A stretch of DNA of 64,000 nt from Eukaryota sp. TZLM1-RC. Its lineage: Eukaryota > Metamonada: BaSk clade. The translations under genes and the position numbers were made by a program. Shown here one piece after another: positions 8,028 to 18,329 of this stretch. The notes beneath the pieces were generated by a model. That model ran no database searches and was not told the origin of the DNA. It saw nothing but the letters and a program-made list of their open reading frames with translations. The stretch is taken from NCBI GenBank assembly GCA_040285825.1, contig JAUPSS010000001.1:2790001-2854000 (forward strand), in the 5' to 3' direction. Numbering within the stretch: position 1 is the stretch's first letter; each line of letters starts with the position of its first letter.

Positions 8028-9680
8028 ATGTCTCAGACCGCTCCTTCTGTATCGTTGTACGTCGGTGATTTACATCCCAGAACTACCGAGGAAGAACTCC
8101 GTGAAACCTTCGGCAAGGTAGGAACCGTGTCTGGTGTTTTGGTCCTCAAGAATATGTATAACTCCAAGCCACTCGGTTATGCCTACATTAACTTCGCGAC
8201 GACAGAAGATGCCCAAAAAGCGTTGGACCAACTCAATTACACCAAGTTTCACGGAAAACCATGCCGCCTCATGTTTTCGGACCGCAATCCTGAAAAGAGA
8301 AAGAGTGGTGTAGGTAATCTCTTCGTCAAGAACATTCATCCTGACATTGATGTTGCCCGCCTCCGTGATGTGTTTTCCCAGTTTGGTGCTATCCTTTCGG
8401 CCAAGATTTCCACAGACGAGGAAGGTCGCAGCCTTGGTTACGGGTATGTACAGTTCCAGGACTCGTTATCTGCTGAAAATGCCCTCAAGGAGTTGAATGG
8501 AAAGGAAATCTCCGCTAGAGATGATGCCGAAGCCAAGAGTGTTATCACTGTTCAAAAGTTTATTCCTGCCACTCAACGCTATAAGATTGTTGGGGGTGTC
8601 AAAATCACCACAAACACTTTCTACAAAAACCTTCCACCGACACTGACTGAAGAAGAATTCAAAAAGCTCGTTACTGCTGACGGTAAGCGTGAGCTCAAGG
8701 CTTATCGCTTAACACTCAAGACAGAAGTTGGTCGTAAAATTGCTTTTGCTGATTTTGCCACAGTAGAACAGGCTCAGGAAGCTGTAGAAGAAATTCAAGG
8801 CCAGAAGATTGATGAATACGAAATTTATGCAAACTTCTTCCAACCTAAGAAGATCCGTGCCAGAATCCTTGAAAAGAATTATTACAGAACGTTATCTGAA
8901 CTGAAACAAGCATCCAAGGACAGAAATCTCTGGGTAGGTAATCTTCCACAAGATTATACGGACGACCAATTCATGAAGCTGTTCGCTCCATTCGGAAAAA
9001 TAACGTCCGCAACTATTATGAAGACCCCTGGTGGAGTTTCGCGACAATTTGGTTTTGTTTGTTTTGAATCCACAGAAGAAGCTAAAAATGCTATCTCTAA
9101 TTTAAATGGAAAGATCCCTGATCAAGCTCTTCAACCTCTCAAAATCTGTTTCTTTAAGCCCCAAAAGGAACGTATACAATTGAAAAAACAAGAAGCCGCA
9201 GTTCGTACCTACACTGGTCCAATGACGCGTTTTAATCCCCATCATGCTTATCGCTCTGGCAAAGCTAGACCAGGTTTACCTGGTGCAAGACCAACCCAAG
9301 AAGTTTACACTAAGGGTGCACGTAACGTCATGCCAGCTGTAACCTCACAAGAAGTTCCTCAAGTTAGTGTCCCTCCAGTTGCTGGTTCAGTCTCTGTAAC
9401 CCAACCCTCAGTTCCTGCTGTTGAAACTGGAGCTGAACCTTTGGACGAAAAACAACGTTTTATTGAATTGTTGAAGAATGAAGATGATGAAGCTGCCAGA
9501 CGCGAAGCTCTTGGTGACCGTTTGTACCCTCTTGTCGAGGCCAAAAATGCTGAACTAGCATCCAAGATTACTGGTATGATTTTAGCTTTGGAATGGGAAG
9601 AAATTGAAAAGGCTTATTTGGACGAAGATTATCTTAACGATACAGTGAATGAAGCTGTTCAAATCTTGAACAGTAAATAG
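8028..9680 (+). CDS. Polyadenylate-binding protein (PABP)
   Basis: 550 aa, single exon. Binds mRNA poly(A) tails in the cytoplasm to promote translation and control decay. RRM1 carries LYVGDL (10-15) and LGYAYINF. RRM2 carries NLFVKNI and LGYGYVQF. RRM3 (about 190-275) is degenerate, with NTFYKNL and IAFADF in place of canonical RNP motifs. RRM4 carries NLWVGNL and FGFVCF. A proline-rich linker (about 405-465) leads to a C-terminal MLLE domain (about 470-545, KITGMILALEWEEIEKAYLDE) that would recruit PAM2 proteins. The order and length (usually 570-640 aa) are those of cytoplasmic PABP. The weak RRM3 is the only oddity. Confidence 0.95.
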   Translation: MSQTAPSVSLYVGDLHPRTTEEELRETFGKVGTVSGVLVLKNMYNSKPLGYAYINFATTEDAQKALDQLNYTKFHGKPCRLMFSDRNPEKRKSGVGNLFVKNIHPDIDVARLRDVFSQFGAILSAKISTDEEGRSLGYGYVQFQDSLSAENALKELNGKEISARDDAEAKSVITVQKFIPATQRYKIVGGVKITTNTFYKNLPPTLTEEEFKKLVTADGKRELKAYRLTLKTEVGRKIAFADFATVEQAQEAVEEIQGQKIDEYEIYANFFQPKKIRARILEKNYYRTLSELKQASKDRNLWVGNLPQDYTDDQFMKLFAPFGKITSATIMKTPGGVSRQFGFVCFESTEEAKNAISNLNGKIPDQALQPLKICFFKPQKERIQLKKQEAAVRTYTGPMTRFNPHHAYRSGKARPGLPGARPTQEVYTKGARNVMPAVTSQEVPQVSVPPVAGSVSVTQPSVPAVETGAEPLDEKQRFIELLKNEDDEAARREALGDRLYPLVEAKNAELASKITGMILALEWEEIEKAYLDEDYLNDTVNEAVQILNSK

Positions 9681-9932
9681 TTTTTTAGTTTGTGATTGCT
9701 TTGTCATAACTTCATAAAAGAAAAATTTTCTACAATTTAGTTCTTGCCCGCGTGACATGGGCTATTTTAATTTTCACAATTAAAAGATTGCCAGTCAAAA
9801 TAACAATAAAAACAGACTGAAGCAGTTCATTCAATCCTTAAATAAAGTTGACGAATTAATTATGAATTGTGCCACAATTTTTTTTAAAATTCCAAAATCT
9901 TCAATTTATTTCTCCCCAAACATATTTCTCCA

Positions 9933-10730
9933 ATGCCTGCACGATTGTCACGTCAACAACAGTTTGCTTTAACCCACTTTTTGGATGTCACCCAGTCTGA
10001 TAGTACAACAGCTTTGTCGATCCTCCGACAGCACAACTTTAATGTAGAGACTGCACTTAATGATTTCTTTACCAGATCTCCAGTTCCTATGGAGGATATG
10101 TCACAAATGGAATCTGTCTTTCATAAATACGCAACAGATATTGAAGGTACAAAAACCATTCTTTTCGAAGGTTTCTCGCAACTTGCAGAAGATGTTGGAA
10201 TAGACCCTGGTAACATCAGGTGGTTGGTGTTTCTCTGGAAATCCGAGGCGGCCATCATGGGAGAAATCACAGAAGAAGAGTTTATTCGAGGATGTCGCAA
10301 AGTGGGTGCTCTCAACCTTCCCCATTTCTCCCAGAAACTTGCTGATATGCTTCACTACATAGAAGATAACAGATCTTTTAAACAGTTTTATAAGTGGTTA
10401 TTTGGTTTGAATTTTACATTTTTTCATCACAGATTACTTAAAGGTTGATCCTGAGCACAAGTCAGTTAGTATGTAAACTTCTTTGTTCTCATTTCAGCTG
10501 TTGATAATGCTGTCCATGCCTGGCGTTTGGTCTTGACTGATCGGTGGTCCTTGACTGAAGATTGGTGCAACTTTGTGTCTCAACAGTCAAAACTCAAGGT
10601 TGTAACCCGTGATTTGTGGAATGAACTGCTTTCTTTTATTGAAACAGTGGGTAATGACCTTACTAAGTGGTCTGCTGATGATGCTTGGCCATCAGCAATT
10701 GATCAATTTTGTGAGTTAAAATTGGTCTAG
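9933..10730 (+). CDS. DCN1-like cullin neddylation co-factor
   Basis: Exons 9933-10404, 10433-10468 and 10498-10730 give 246 aa once two introns of 28 and 29 nt are removed; the middle exon is 36 nt. An N-terminal UBA-like domain (about 8-46, SRQQQFALTHFLDVT, LRQHNFNVETALNDFF) is followed by the PONY domain. The PONY domain includes a W-x-x-FLWK-like segment, FIRGCRKVGA, FKQFYKWLF and the C-terminal AVHAWRLVLTDRW. DCN1 proteins stimulate NEDD8 transfer to cullins, activating CRL ubiquitin ligases. The splice choice is supported by restoration of the FKQFYKWLFDYLK and NAVHAWRLVL blocks in one frame. Length matches the family. Confidence 0.88.
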
Positions 10731-10993
10731 AACTTGGGTTTTATTTGCAATTTTTAGGTCTGTGCGTGTCTTGTATTTATGTTTTTGTACTTCCTTTTCT
10801 TACAATAAATGGTTATTCAACAAATGGTTATTGCTGAAATTAAATTTTATATATTGAATCTTCATTGATTGGGGAAGTGTAAAATTGAAATTTATTAATC
10901 AATTATGTCAATTTGACTGGTTTTGACCTCCCTTGACTATCACATTCTCTCTCAACTTTGCTTGTCTCATCTTTTGGGAGTTAACTTTTTCCC

Positions 10994-12117
10994 ATGTCAG
11001 GTATCACCGTTAGTAACCCTCTTCATGGTACTGTTTATCCTCAAGTCACTGTAGTTCCTACCTCCGACATCAATAGACCTGATTACTCCTCACAGTCCAA
11101 GGAAAACAATGTCAAAGAAATTGTTCGATATGCCCTAATTGCTTTTATTGCTGTCGCTGTGTTAGGTGTTGTTGTTGTTCTATCTATTCTTTTTATTCAG
11201 AATGGTGGCAACAGTTCTGCCGATGAACCTCCTACTCCTGATGATGAAGGGCCCTACATGCAACATCGATTTTCAGCTGATGTGTTACAGATTGATGAAT
11301 GGGGAGAAACACCTATGGGGAAAGTCTATGTAGATTTTTCCACAAGCTCTCTCTTGTTGAACTCTGAGCTTTGCGCCAACGATATCGAGGTCAACACGGA
11401 TTCTTGTCTTTCAATGGAATCAAATTGTGGATCTTCTGGAAAAGTCAATGATTTGAAAGTGCACAGTTCTGCTACATTTTCTGAAGAAAAAGAAGTTAAC
11501 GGTGTAACATGCAAGGTCTATTCTAGGTCATCTTGGGTAACTCAGTCATGGTGCATTACTGATGAAGGCTGGTTGTTGGAATATATTGCAGATTTTATCG
11601 GCTTGTCATCCACTATACGCTTAAAAAATCACAAACAAATCAATGATGATGAGCCCAAGTTGTCAATGTCATATTATTGTTCATCTGCTCCAGTTGCAAC
11701 CATGCCAGCCACTTGGTCTGCCGAAGCCGAAAGTGGTGCTATTCATGCTTATGATTATTTGTCTCATGCAGTATTACGTTCCAAAGAATTTCTTTTGTTT
11801 CTTGGGAGAAGTATGATTTAACTCCAGGTTCAGATTGTCAGATCGAAGAAACCTCATGTCTGCAATATTTGTATAACATGCATGATTTAATAGATGCAGA
11901 TGTCAAAGAACAACTTACTCTAGATGATGGAACTCAGTGCATTGAGCTTGAACTTTCTTCTTCTTGGCCACCCAAAAAATATTGTGTTGATAAGGATACT
12001 GGTTTTGTTCACCAGATCTGTCCTGATGATGAGTCTTGCATTCGTTATTTCAACCATCAGACTGTGTCTCCGTCATCCAACTATTTTCACGCTCATCACC
12101 AATGTAGTTTAGTTTAG
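10994..12117 (+). CDS. Unknown type II membrane protein, Cys-rich ectodomain
   Basis: The first exon from ATG 10994 encodes a short polar N-terminus and one membrane helix (about residues 43-68). It then encodes an extracellular or lumenal domain with many Cys. The frame closes at 11821, but coding character continues in another frame from about 11809 to 12117. An intron at 11771-11808 (GTATTA...GGGAG, 38 nt) joins the two frames and adds six more Cys. Without the intron this would be a frameshift. I recognise no family; paired Cys and lack of enzymatic motifs suggest a disulfide-bonded surface or secretory-pathway protein. Confidence 0.6.
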
Positions 12118-12794
12118 GTGATAATTGTTTAGATAATTGTTTTTTTTGTAAAATCGTCTTTTATCAACTTTAGATCTTTAAGATGTGTCAGTTCCATTGA
12201 ACAACAATTGAATGAAGCAAAGATGATCCGGAATGATGTACACCACAATGATTCAGTAAATCAGAAAGTACCCTGTCATTTGGTATTTCGTTCTCCTTTA
12301 TTGATCTACTCTCAGTTAATCAAAATTATGAAGTGAATTGTTTTTCAAAACTAAATAACCGTCTTAGATCTAAAATAAAGATGATATGATGCATTTTATG
12401 GATTATGTTATTATTATAGATTTCTTTACAGACATATTTATTCACTACAGTTAACTGAATGAAAGTGAGTTTTTAATCTCATCTTCTCTTTCACTCCAGT
12501 ATTTAACAACACATTTGTTGAGAGTCAATATCAAGAGCCCATAGAGCCGTCAATTTCATTGCTATCAATTGTTTTCAACTGGTTACCACCCAGTGAATGT
12601 ATTTTAGAGGTTGAAAATTCCAGAGCATGGATGAGAGAGAAGTATCCTATTGTGAATTGATAAGATGCCAGTGTGATGTTTGTAGAGAAGATTGTCACGG
12701 AAATGGAATCGTAAAAAGTTAGCATGTATCAACATCCAGGCGGTTGTAGATTATTTTGTAGAAGATAATGATGGCGAATGACCTCCATTTTTAT
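12118..12794. other. Intergenic, nothing recognised
   Basis: AT-rich, with 3' flank of the membrane-protein gene and low-complexity sequence. No coding segment I can support. Confidence 0.4.
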
Positions 12795-13025
12795 TTATTA
12801 GAAAACTTATAAATCAACATCTAAATAATCCATCTCTCCCAAAACAAAACAACTAGATGCAACTCTCTCATAGTGAGATACAAGAGAAAGTAATGCATCA
12901 GAAAGCATCTTCAACATCCCCTTAAAATTAGAAAACGCAATTCGATTTTGCCAAAACAATCTGTTGAAATTTTTCTTAGTTCTATTCTTTACAATCATTT
13001 CAAAATCTGCCAAAAACGTATACCT
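12795..13025 (-). mobile_element. LINE 3'-end relic (family A)
   Basis: Encodes a degraded C-terminus ending VLGEMDYLDVDL, closely matching the intact end at 44681-44900. 5'-truncated, as expected from target-primed reverse transcription. Confidence 0.85.
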
Positions 13026-13194
13026 CCATTTTTGGTTTTGTTTTAATTTAAGTAGTTCTATTACATATTAGTACATGAAATCTGTAGTATTTTTGCATTT
13101 TTTAGATTTGACAGAAAAAGAATCGGTTACTAAATATCATGGACTATTCGCTTGTAGTAATGGGTGATGTAGAGTCAATAGTTCGACAAAGCTT

Positions 13195-14665
13195 TTGGAT
13201 AGAGATAAGCTGTCATGCCAATTGCTGAACCCAAAATTAGTGGTAATTCCTTCAGCTCCGAAGCGTAATTGTATTTGCTTCTTAAGGAATTTCGAAAACT
13301 TTCAGCTAGTTTTTAGTTATCTTATGGGAAAAATTCAAAATTTAATTTTTGACTCCTCTACTCTTGAATCTCCTTCTAGTGTAATACAGGGCGACCATCT
13401 TGATCCTTTACTTTTTGGTTTGGATATTCGCAATATTATTGAATCTACGAAGAAACTTTTCCTGCATACGTATTGTGGCTTACATAGATAATATTTCATT
13501 AATCGGTTCTTTTTGAAAGCATTTGTAATGTTTCTGAACGTATTACCGACAAACTCAAAGAAATTGGATTAGCTTTGAAATTTCTGGTTTGCTGGCTTGG
13601 TAAGTTGGATGAAATTGATTCCCAATTAAACAAATTATATGAGAATTTTGATAAGGATCTAAGTTTGATTGCTGATTGAGTTATGTAAAAACATATCAAA
13701 TTAGTTATTCCGGAAAATTTACTCACATTTTAAGCCATAGTTCCGCCGCGACGTCTCTTAATTTTTGCAGATCTTTCAACAAAGTTCGGGTCAAATTCTG
13801 TTCTCCTTTACTAGAAGTCAATTAATCTATCATTCCTAAGCATCTTTTTTATTTTGTTGAAATGGGTATATTTGACTTTACAAAATCTTCTTTTGTGTAA
13901 AACAGCATTTTTAGGACAGGAAAAATATTTTTTTAATTTTTCCAATTGTTCCCTTCTGATGTTGATCTCATCAATAGTGAAACTAATTTTTACTTGAATC
14001 ATTACCAATCAGAATTAGATAATATGCTAGGTGATATTTGGAATCAGTGTTTTTCCAAAATGTTCAAGAAATTTCCAATCGAACACTCCCCAATTTACAT
14101 CTGCTTGAAAAAAGCTTCAGTGTTATCTTTTAAAATTGTCTGAAAGCTTGGATTATGAAGAATGACTTGGCTTGACCTTCAGTAAAAATCCCGCTTTTGG
14201 AAATAAAATTAAAAATATTTGAAATATTTCTGCTGCTGCTTTAGTTACCTAAATTTCATCTACTTATTCGCTTCTCTCAAGGGGCAATGAATGGCTTTTC
14301 AACATACGTTTTCATTGCTTTTTGTGGTCATACAATTTGCCTCGTCTTAGTGGGGAAAATTCCAAATTGTTAAATAGGCGAAACCTTTTTCTTCTGTTAA
14401 TAAAATTTCTAATACCCATTATATTCTATATCCCTTTGTTTTTTCTTTGCTTGGTTCTTCAGGCAAGGATGCATTGGTATTCCTTAAAAATACAATACGT
14501 TCTGCGTAGTTGTAAAGGAAAGTAGTGGAAGAATTTTGAATCATGTTTATTGGCAAAATAGAATTGTGTTTTCAATAATTGAATGGAAAAATTGATTCCT
14601 GATTCACTATCTTCATTTGGTTGATTTTCAGAATCTTTAGCAATCAACTGTTTCGATATTGGAGG
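13195..14665 (+). mobile_element. LINE relic, plus strand (family C-like)
   Basis: Broken frames contain reverse-transcriptase traces: VIQGDHLDPLLFGLDI at about 13380-13430 (GVKQGDPLGPLLF in better copies) and AYIDNISLIGSF at about 13475-13515 (the YMDD box). Near 14530-14660 there are endonuclease-domain remnants and the same terminal sequence (ATCAACTGTTTCGAT) as the relic at 36235. The element is too decayed to code. Confidence 0.75.
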
Positions 14666-15093
14666 GACAGGTTTTGAAGACGCGGAGATGTGGTTGTGCG
14701 CATTTGGTATTTATAATTCTACTCGTTGTACATTAAAAGAATTAGAACAAAAAGTGGTAATGAAAGACCTCAGTATCTGTAGAGTAGATGGTATTTTCAA
14801 CTATTCCGTTCGAAATTGATCGTGTATTTTAAAGGAATTTCCCCAAGTATAAGCGAAAGTGTGGGATTGTTTAGAAGAGTTTAATGAAGGTTATCCTTAA
14901 GGTATCAGTATCAAAAAAGATAGCATTATGTATATCGAAATATATGGGAACCAGTTAATCTAGCTTTCGAGCTTGAACAAAACCATTAACCAAAAGTAAA
15001 GTCACTTCGCACCCTTTTAGTAGGTTTTGATCGAGTTCCTAACTGAAATCTGCGAACAACATAATAATAGTTGCTGCTGCTTCGCAATTGCAA

Positions 15094-15330
15094 ATGCCTT
15101 CCAACATTAATAAGCAAACGCGCCTTTACCAGTCTGGGCAATTTTTGCCCACTCAAGCACGAGAAGAGACTCACTTAGATCGTGTTCCAAAGGGAAAGAA
15201 CATTGTATGTGATTATTCAGGTCATGTTCTGGGTGAATTCCAAAGAGAAGACAACAAGGACAAGGTCACACAAAAACAACTTCGACCAAAGTACAAAACA
15301 AGGCAAGCTACAAGAAGATCCGCCTTGTAG
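15094..15330 (+). CDS. Hypothetical small basic protein, 78 aa
   Basis: ORF from ATG 15094 to TAG, hydrophilic and Lys/Arg/Gln-rich, with a single CDYSGHVLGEF segment and a basic tail. It runs tail-to-tail with the NmrA-like gene, 64 bp apart. Codon use looks coding, but no family is recognised and no upstream exon was found. It may be the last exon of a longer gene disrupted by the LINE relic to its left. Confidence 0.4.
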   Translation: MPSNINKQTRLYQSGQFLPTQAREETHLDRVPKGKNIVCDYSGHVLGEFQREDNKDKVTQKQLRPKYKTRQATRRSAL

Positions 15331-15394
15331 ATTTAATTAACAAATCAAAAAACTTTTTATTTCAATAAACAAAGCTGTACAAATATGGCAATAA

Positions 15395-16318
15395 TTATGC
15401 TAAACCACTACAATCTTGAACTGTACCATCCTCATCATTACCTCTTGTCTTATTTAGCAACCCATTTGCATCAGCAAATTGCTGAAAGTTCTTGAGAAAA
15501 GGAAAGGCCTGGTGAGAAAGAGCTGTATCAGGCTGTGCAGGTTCCGTTTGAATAAAAGCCATCAATTGTGCGTGGTACTTATCCTCCACGTGGGCTAGAG
15601 GAGATTGTTCGTAAGCAACATTGAGAGTTTCAGCCATTTCAGCAGGCTGCAAAACCTCACCAACGAGTTCGATAATGTTATTCCTAAACGATGTTGAAAC
15701 AGTTGGTTCTATGCAACACTGAGCCAGAGCAGCTCCTACATCATTGATGGAAACCCAGGGTACATTAGTGTGTGGATGGAATGGTAAAGATAACTTGTTG
15801 TGAGAAAGAGTGGTATCTAACAACAAATGGTCGAAAAAAACGGCTGGCCGCAAAAGACAACAACGTTCAAACTTCAACTTTTTTGTGCGTAGGCAATCCT
15901 CTAGGTTGTATTTAGTTTTGAGAGGAAGGACACCTTTAGCAGCTCCTGCACTGATCCAAGAAGAGAACACAAAGTTCTTGATATTACTGGAATTGGTAGC
16001 TAGATTGATAATCTCTTGTCCAATCTCGTTCTCTTTTGCACATCCATCTTCAATGGTTTCACCGTAGTGAAGAGGATTTTGGATTAAAACAACAGTGTCC
16101 ATGTCATTCATTGCGTTACGCAGTGCAGAGGGGTCCGTGATATCAGCAACATAACACTCTATTTTGTCTTTATGGTGCTGTTGAATTTCGTGTAGGATTG
16201 GAGTAACAACTGAGCAGTATGCTCTAACTTTTGCGACTCTTTCTCCACAGTTCAGCAAACATCTGACACAGGAAGTGCCTTGGCGACCAGTTGAACCAAA
16301 TACAAGAATTCGTGACAT
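15395..16318 (-). CDS. NmrA-like NAD(P)-binding Rossmann protein
   Basis: 307 aa from ATG 16318. The N-terminus has a beta strand and glycine loop ILVFGSTGRQG, the dinucleotide-binding signature of NmrA-like atypical short-chain dehydrogenases. Next come an ADITD segment (about 73), a VLIQNP strand and FVFSSWISAG. An LRPAVFFDHLL stretch follows at about 165. The catalytic Tyr-Lys of classical SDRs is not evident, as usual for NmrA proteins, which act as redox sensors or as reductases such as isoflavone-reductase relatives. Length (about 300 aa) fits. Substrate unknown. Confidence 0.85.
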   Translation of the reverse strand: MSRILVFGSTGRQGTSCVRCLLNCGERVAKVRAYCSVVTPILHEIQQHHKDKIECYVADITDPSALRNAMNDMDTVVLIQNPLHYGETIEDGCAKENEIGQEIINLATNSSNIKNFVFSSWISAGAAKGVLPLKTKYNLEDCLRTKKLKFERCCLLRPAVFFDHLLLDTTLSHNKLSLPFHPHTNVPWVSINDVGAALAQCCIEPTVSTSFRNNIIELVGEVLQPAEMAETLNVAYEQSPLAHVEDKYHAQLMAFIQTEPAQPDTALSHQAFPFLKNFQQFADANGLLNKTRGNDEDGTVQDCSGLA

Positions 16319-16524
16319 GTGAGAACAGACAGGGAGTATATAAGAGTTTAAGTCATCCCCAGTTTACAGTCAATCATTGACAAACTAATAACGAGGTGAC
16401 ATCTCATCACCTTTGATTTATCAAACAGTTGCAGCATCTACTCAAACAGACCTCCAACTTCTTTCAACTGCCACCATTGATGTTGGTGAGGACAGATTGT
16501 GAGAAATGCGGTTTTTGTCTTAAC
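16319..16524. other. Upstream region of NmrA-like gene, possible truncated gene
   Basis: At 16480-16524 a plus-strand ATG opens a frame beginning MLVRTDCEKCGFC that runs at once into the 3' terminus of a LINE relic. It may be a gene start cut off by the insertion. Evidence is thin. Confidence 0.25.
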
Positions 16525-16847
16525 TTCAGAACTCATAACTAATGAGACTACATTCATTGAACCAAGATTTCCTCTACAAAATCTTGATCTGCTTGTTGTC
16601 TAGCTAAAGCTTCTCTAATTCGATTGAAAAACCGAGCCATCATTTTTTAGGAATGAAACATTGCTTCGATTTGTGATAAAATTGGATGAATGGCCAGACA
16701 AAACAAACGAGGTCCCAAGGGATCTCCTTGCTTAACACCACATGATGATTTCAAAATAGAATCAGCAAAAAGCAAATCAGAATTTGTAAAACATGTTGTT
16801 TGAAAATAGGGCAACAATTCTGGCAAGTAATTCTACAAAGCGCCATG
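16525..16847 (-). mobile_element. LINE relic, family B, 3' part
   Basis: The 3' end (CATTGAACCAAGATTTCCTC) matches 56600 onward. An internal deletion joins it to reverse-transcriptase sequence whose translation includes the GDPLG region. It ends exactly at the LTR element; homology resumes at 24041. Confidence 0.8.
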
Positions 16848-16926
16848 TGTTGGCGCCCTAAGGCTTATATAATATGAATAGAAAATAAATCAGACTTTTC
16901 TTTACTACAATAGACTTTAGGCAACA
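16848..16926 (+). repeat. 5' LTR, 79 bp
   Basis: TGTTGGCGCC...GGCAACA. It contains TTATATAATA (TATA-like) and AAATAAA (polyadenylation-like) within 79 bp. Confidence 0.95.
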
Positions 16927-17003
16927 ATAATTATTGGCCATTTTAAAGTCAAAAGGTATACCATAACTTCAGCATTAGCGAACATCTTCAGACACTTTAC
17001 AGC

Positions 17004-18329
17004 ATGTCAGACATCTCCCAACCAGATATCTCTGACTCTAATCCACCACTTAATATGCAGCAGGTACCAGCATCACATACACATGATATAGAGGGCAACG
17101 AGGCAACGGACCCGGATCCCACCTCCCCCTCCCTTAATGTAGAAGAAGATGAAAGAGTGGACGAGGTCCCTCCATCTTCAACAACAGAAGAGGTAACGAG
17201 AACGGACCCGGCTCCCTCTCCCCTCAGGAAAAAAGTAACAGATGAGGTTACGAGAACGGACCCGGCTCCCTCTCCCCTCAGGAAAAAAGTAACAGATGAG
17301 GTTACGAGAACGGACCCGGCTCCCTCTCCCCTCAAAGAAATGGAAGAGGCAACGAGAACGGACCCGGCTCCCTCTCCCCTCCCAATTCTAGAACCTGTCT
17401 CAAAGGGAACGGATGGAGATCCCACCTTAGACACGTCTTCCCCATTAGGAGAATATGAAGAAATTCAATCTCAACTAGATGAAATGGAGGGAGAAGACGA
17501 CTCTTCTGAGGGGTTCTACAAGTTATTAAGAGAGGACGCGGAGGCTTACCTCGAACCAACAGATTTCTGTCTGTTCGAGCAACTTCCCCCTTTATGGAGT
17601 TACGTTCAAAAAAGAGGCAGAAACGTTGATTTCCAGACCCTCGGAATGATTGGGGATACCCAAAAGGTATTGGAAATTCCCCTCAATGAAAGGAATGAAC
17701 TCATAAAGGCACTCGATAAATTGAGTAGAGAGACATTCGGGCGTAACGCAGAACGCCGCCCCAGAATCTCTGGAATGGACAAGAGAATCAATGAATTGAT
17801 GTCTCTTCCCATCAAAGATAGATTGGATTGGAAGGCCTCCTTCCTAGATCAATACGGCAGGAGAATAAGGTTTCTCTCCATCGAACAGAGAAGTAGGACC
17901 GACTCGGAAGACATCCTACAATCCAAATTGCCTGCCTGGTTTGATCCTAACTTTGATACGGAAATCCATAATTACACGGAGCTGACAGAGGGTGCTCCCA
18001 CATATTTTAGGGAATTTATGGAGCAGGAGGATAGTAGTGAACAAGACAAGCTTGAACCAGTAACCCCCTGGTTTGATGCAGACGCTCTAAATAACATTCA
18101 TACGGAACGATCAGCTGTATCCACGTATAGGAGCCGTCCTAACAACTACACCCAACAACATGGTAACTCGTTCACAAAACAACGAGAGTTTAGACAATGG
18201 GTAACGGGAGATCCATCCACATCTCTCCACCTTCCCAAACTGCCTGTTGTAGCCCCTATAATTTCTGAAAAAGCCAACCAATACAGGTCTGCTCTATCGA
18301 CAGCATACCCGATCATGTTCCAACAGTGA
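17004..18329 (+). CDS. gag ORF1 of plus-strand LTR element
   Basis: 441 aa from ATG 17004. The N-terminal 110 residues are acidic, Pro/Ser/Thr-rich and contain four tandem copies of a unit with TRTDPAPSPL. A predicted helical region follows (about 150-330, with QLPPLWSYVQKRG and YGRRIRFLS). The frame ends at TGA 18327-18329, where ORF2 is open in the -1 frame. The same two-ORF layout occurs in the element at 25282-32641. Probably the N-terminal part of Gag, joined to ORF2 by frameshifting or made as a separate protein. Confidence 0.8.
   Translation: MSDISQPDISDSNPPLNMQQVPASHTHDIEGNEATDPDPTSPSLNVEEDERVDEVPPSSTTEEVTRTDPAPSPLRKKVTDEVTRTDPAPSPLRKKVTDEVTRTDPAPSPLKEMEEATRTDPAPSPLPILEPVSKGTDGDPTLDTSSPLGEYEEIQSQLDEMEGEDDSSEGFYKLLREDAEAYLEPTDFCLFEQLPPLWSYVQKRGRNVDFQTLGMIGDTQKVLEIPLNERNELIKALDKLSRETFGRNAERRPRISGMDKRINELMSLPIKDRLDWKASFLDQYGRRIRFLSIEQRSRTDSEDILQSKLPAWFDPNFDTEIHNYTELTEGAPTYFREFMEQEDSSEQDKLEPVTPWFDADALNNIHTERSAVSTYRSRPNNYTQQHGNSFTKQREFRQWVTGDPSTSLHLPKLPVVAPIISEKANQYRSALSTAYPIMFQQ

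Noticed and set aside
17332-17559. Minus-strand ORFs over the gag repeats
   Set aside because: They exist because the tandem repeat is open in several frames.
18250-18275. A-rich run CTGAAAAAGCC as a -1 slippery site
   Set aside because: The zero-frame codons do not give the X-XXY-YYZ pattern, so it is not proposed as the frameshift site.
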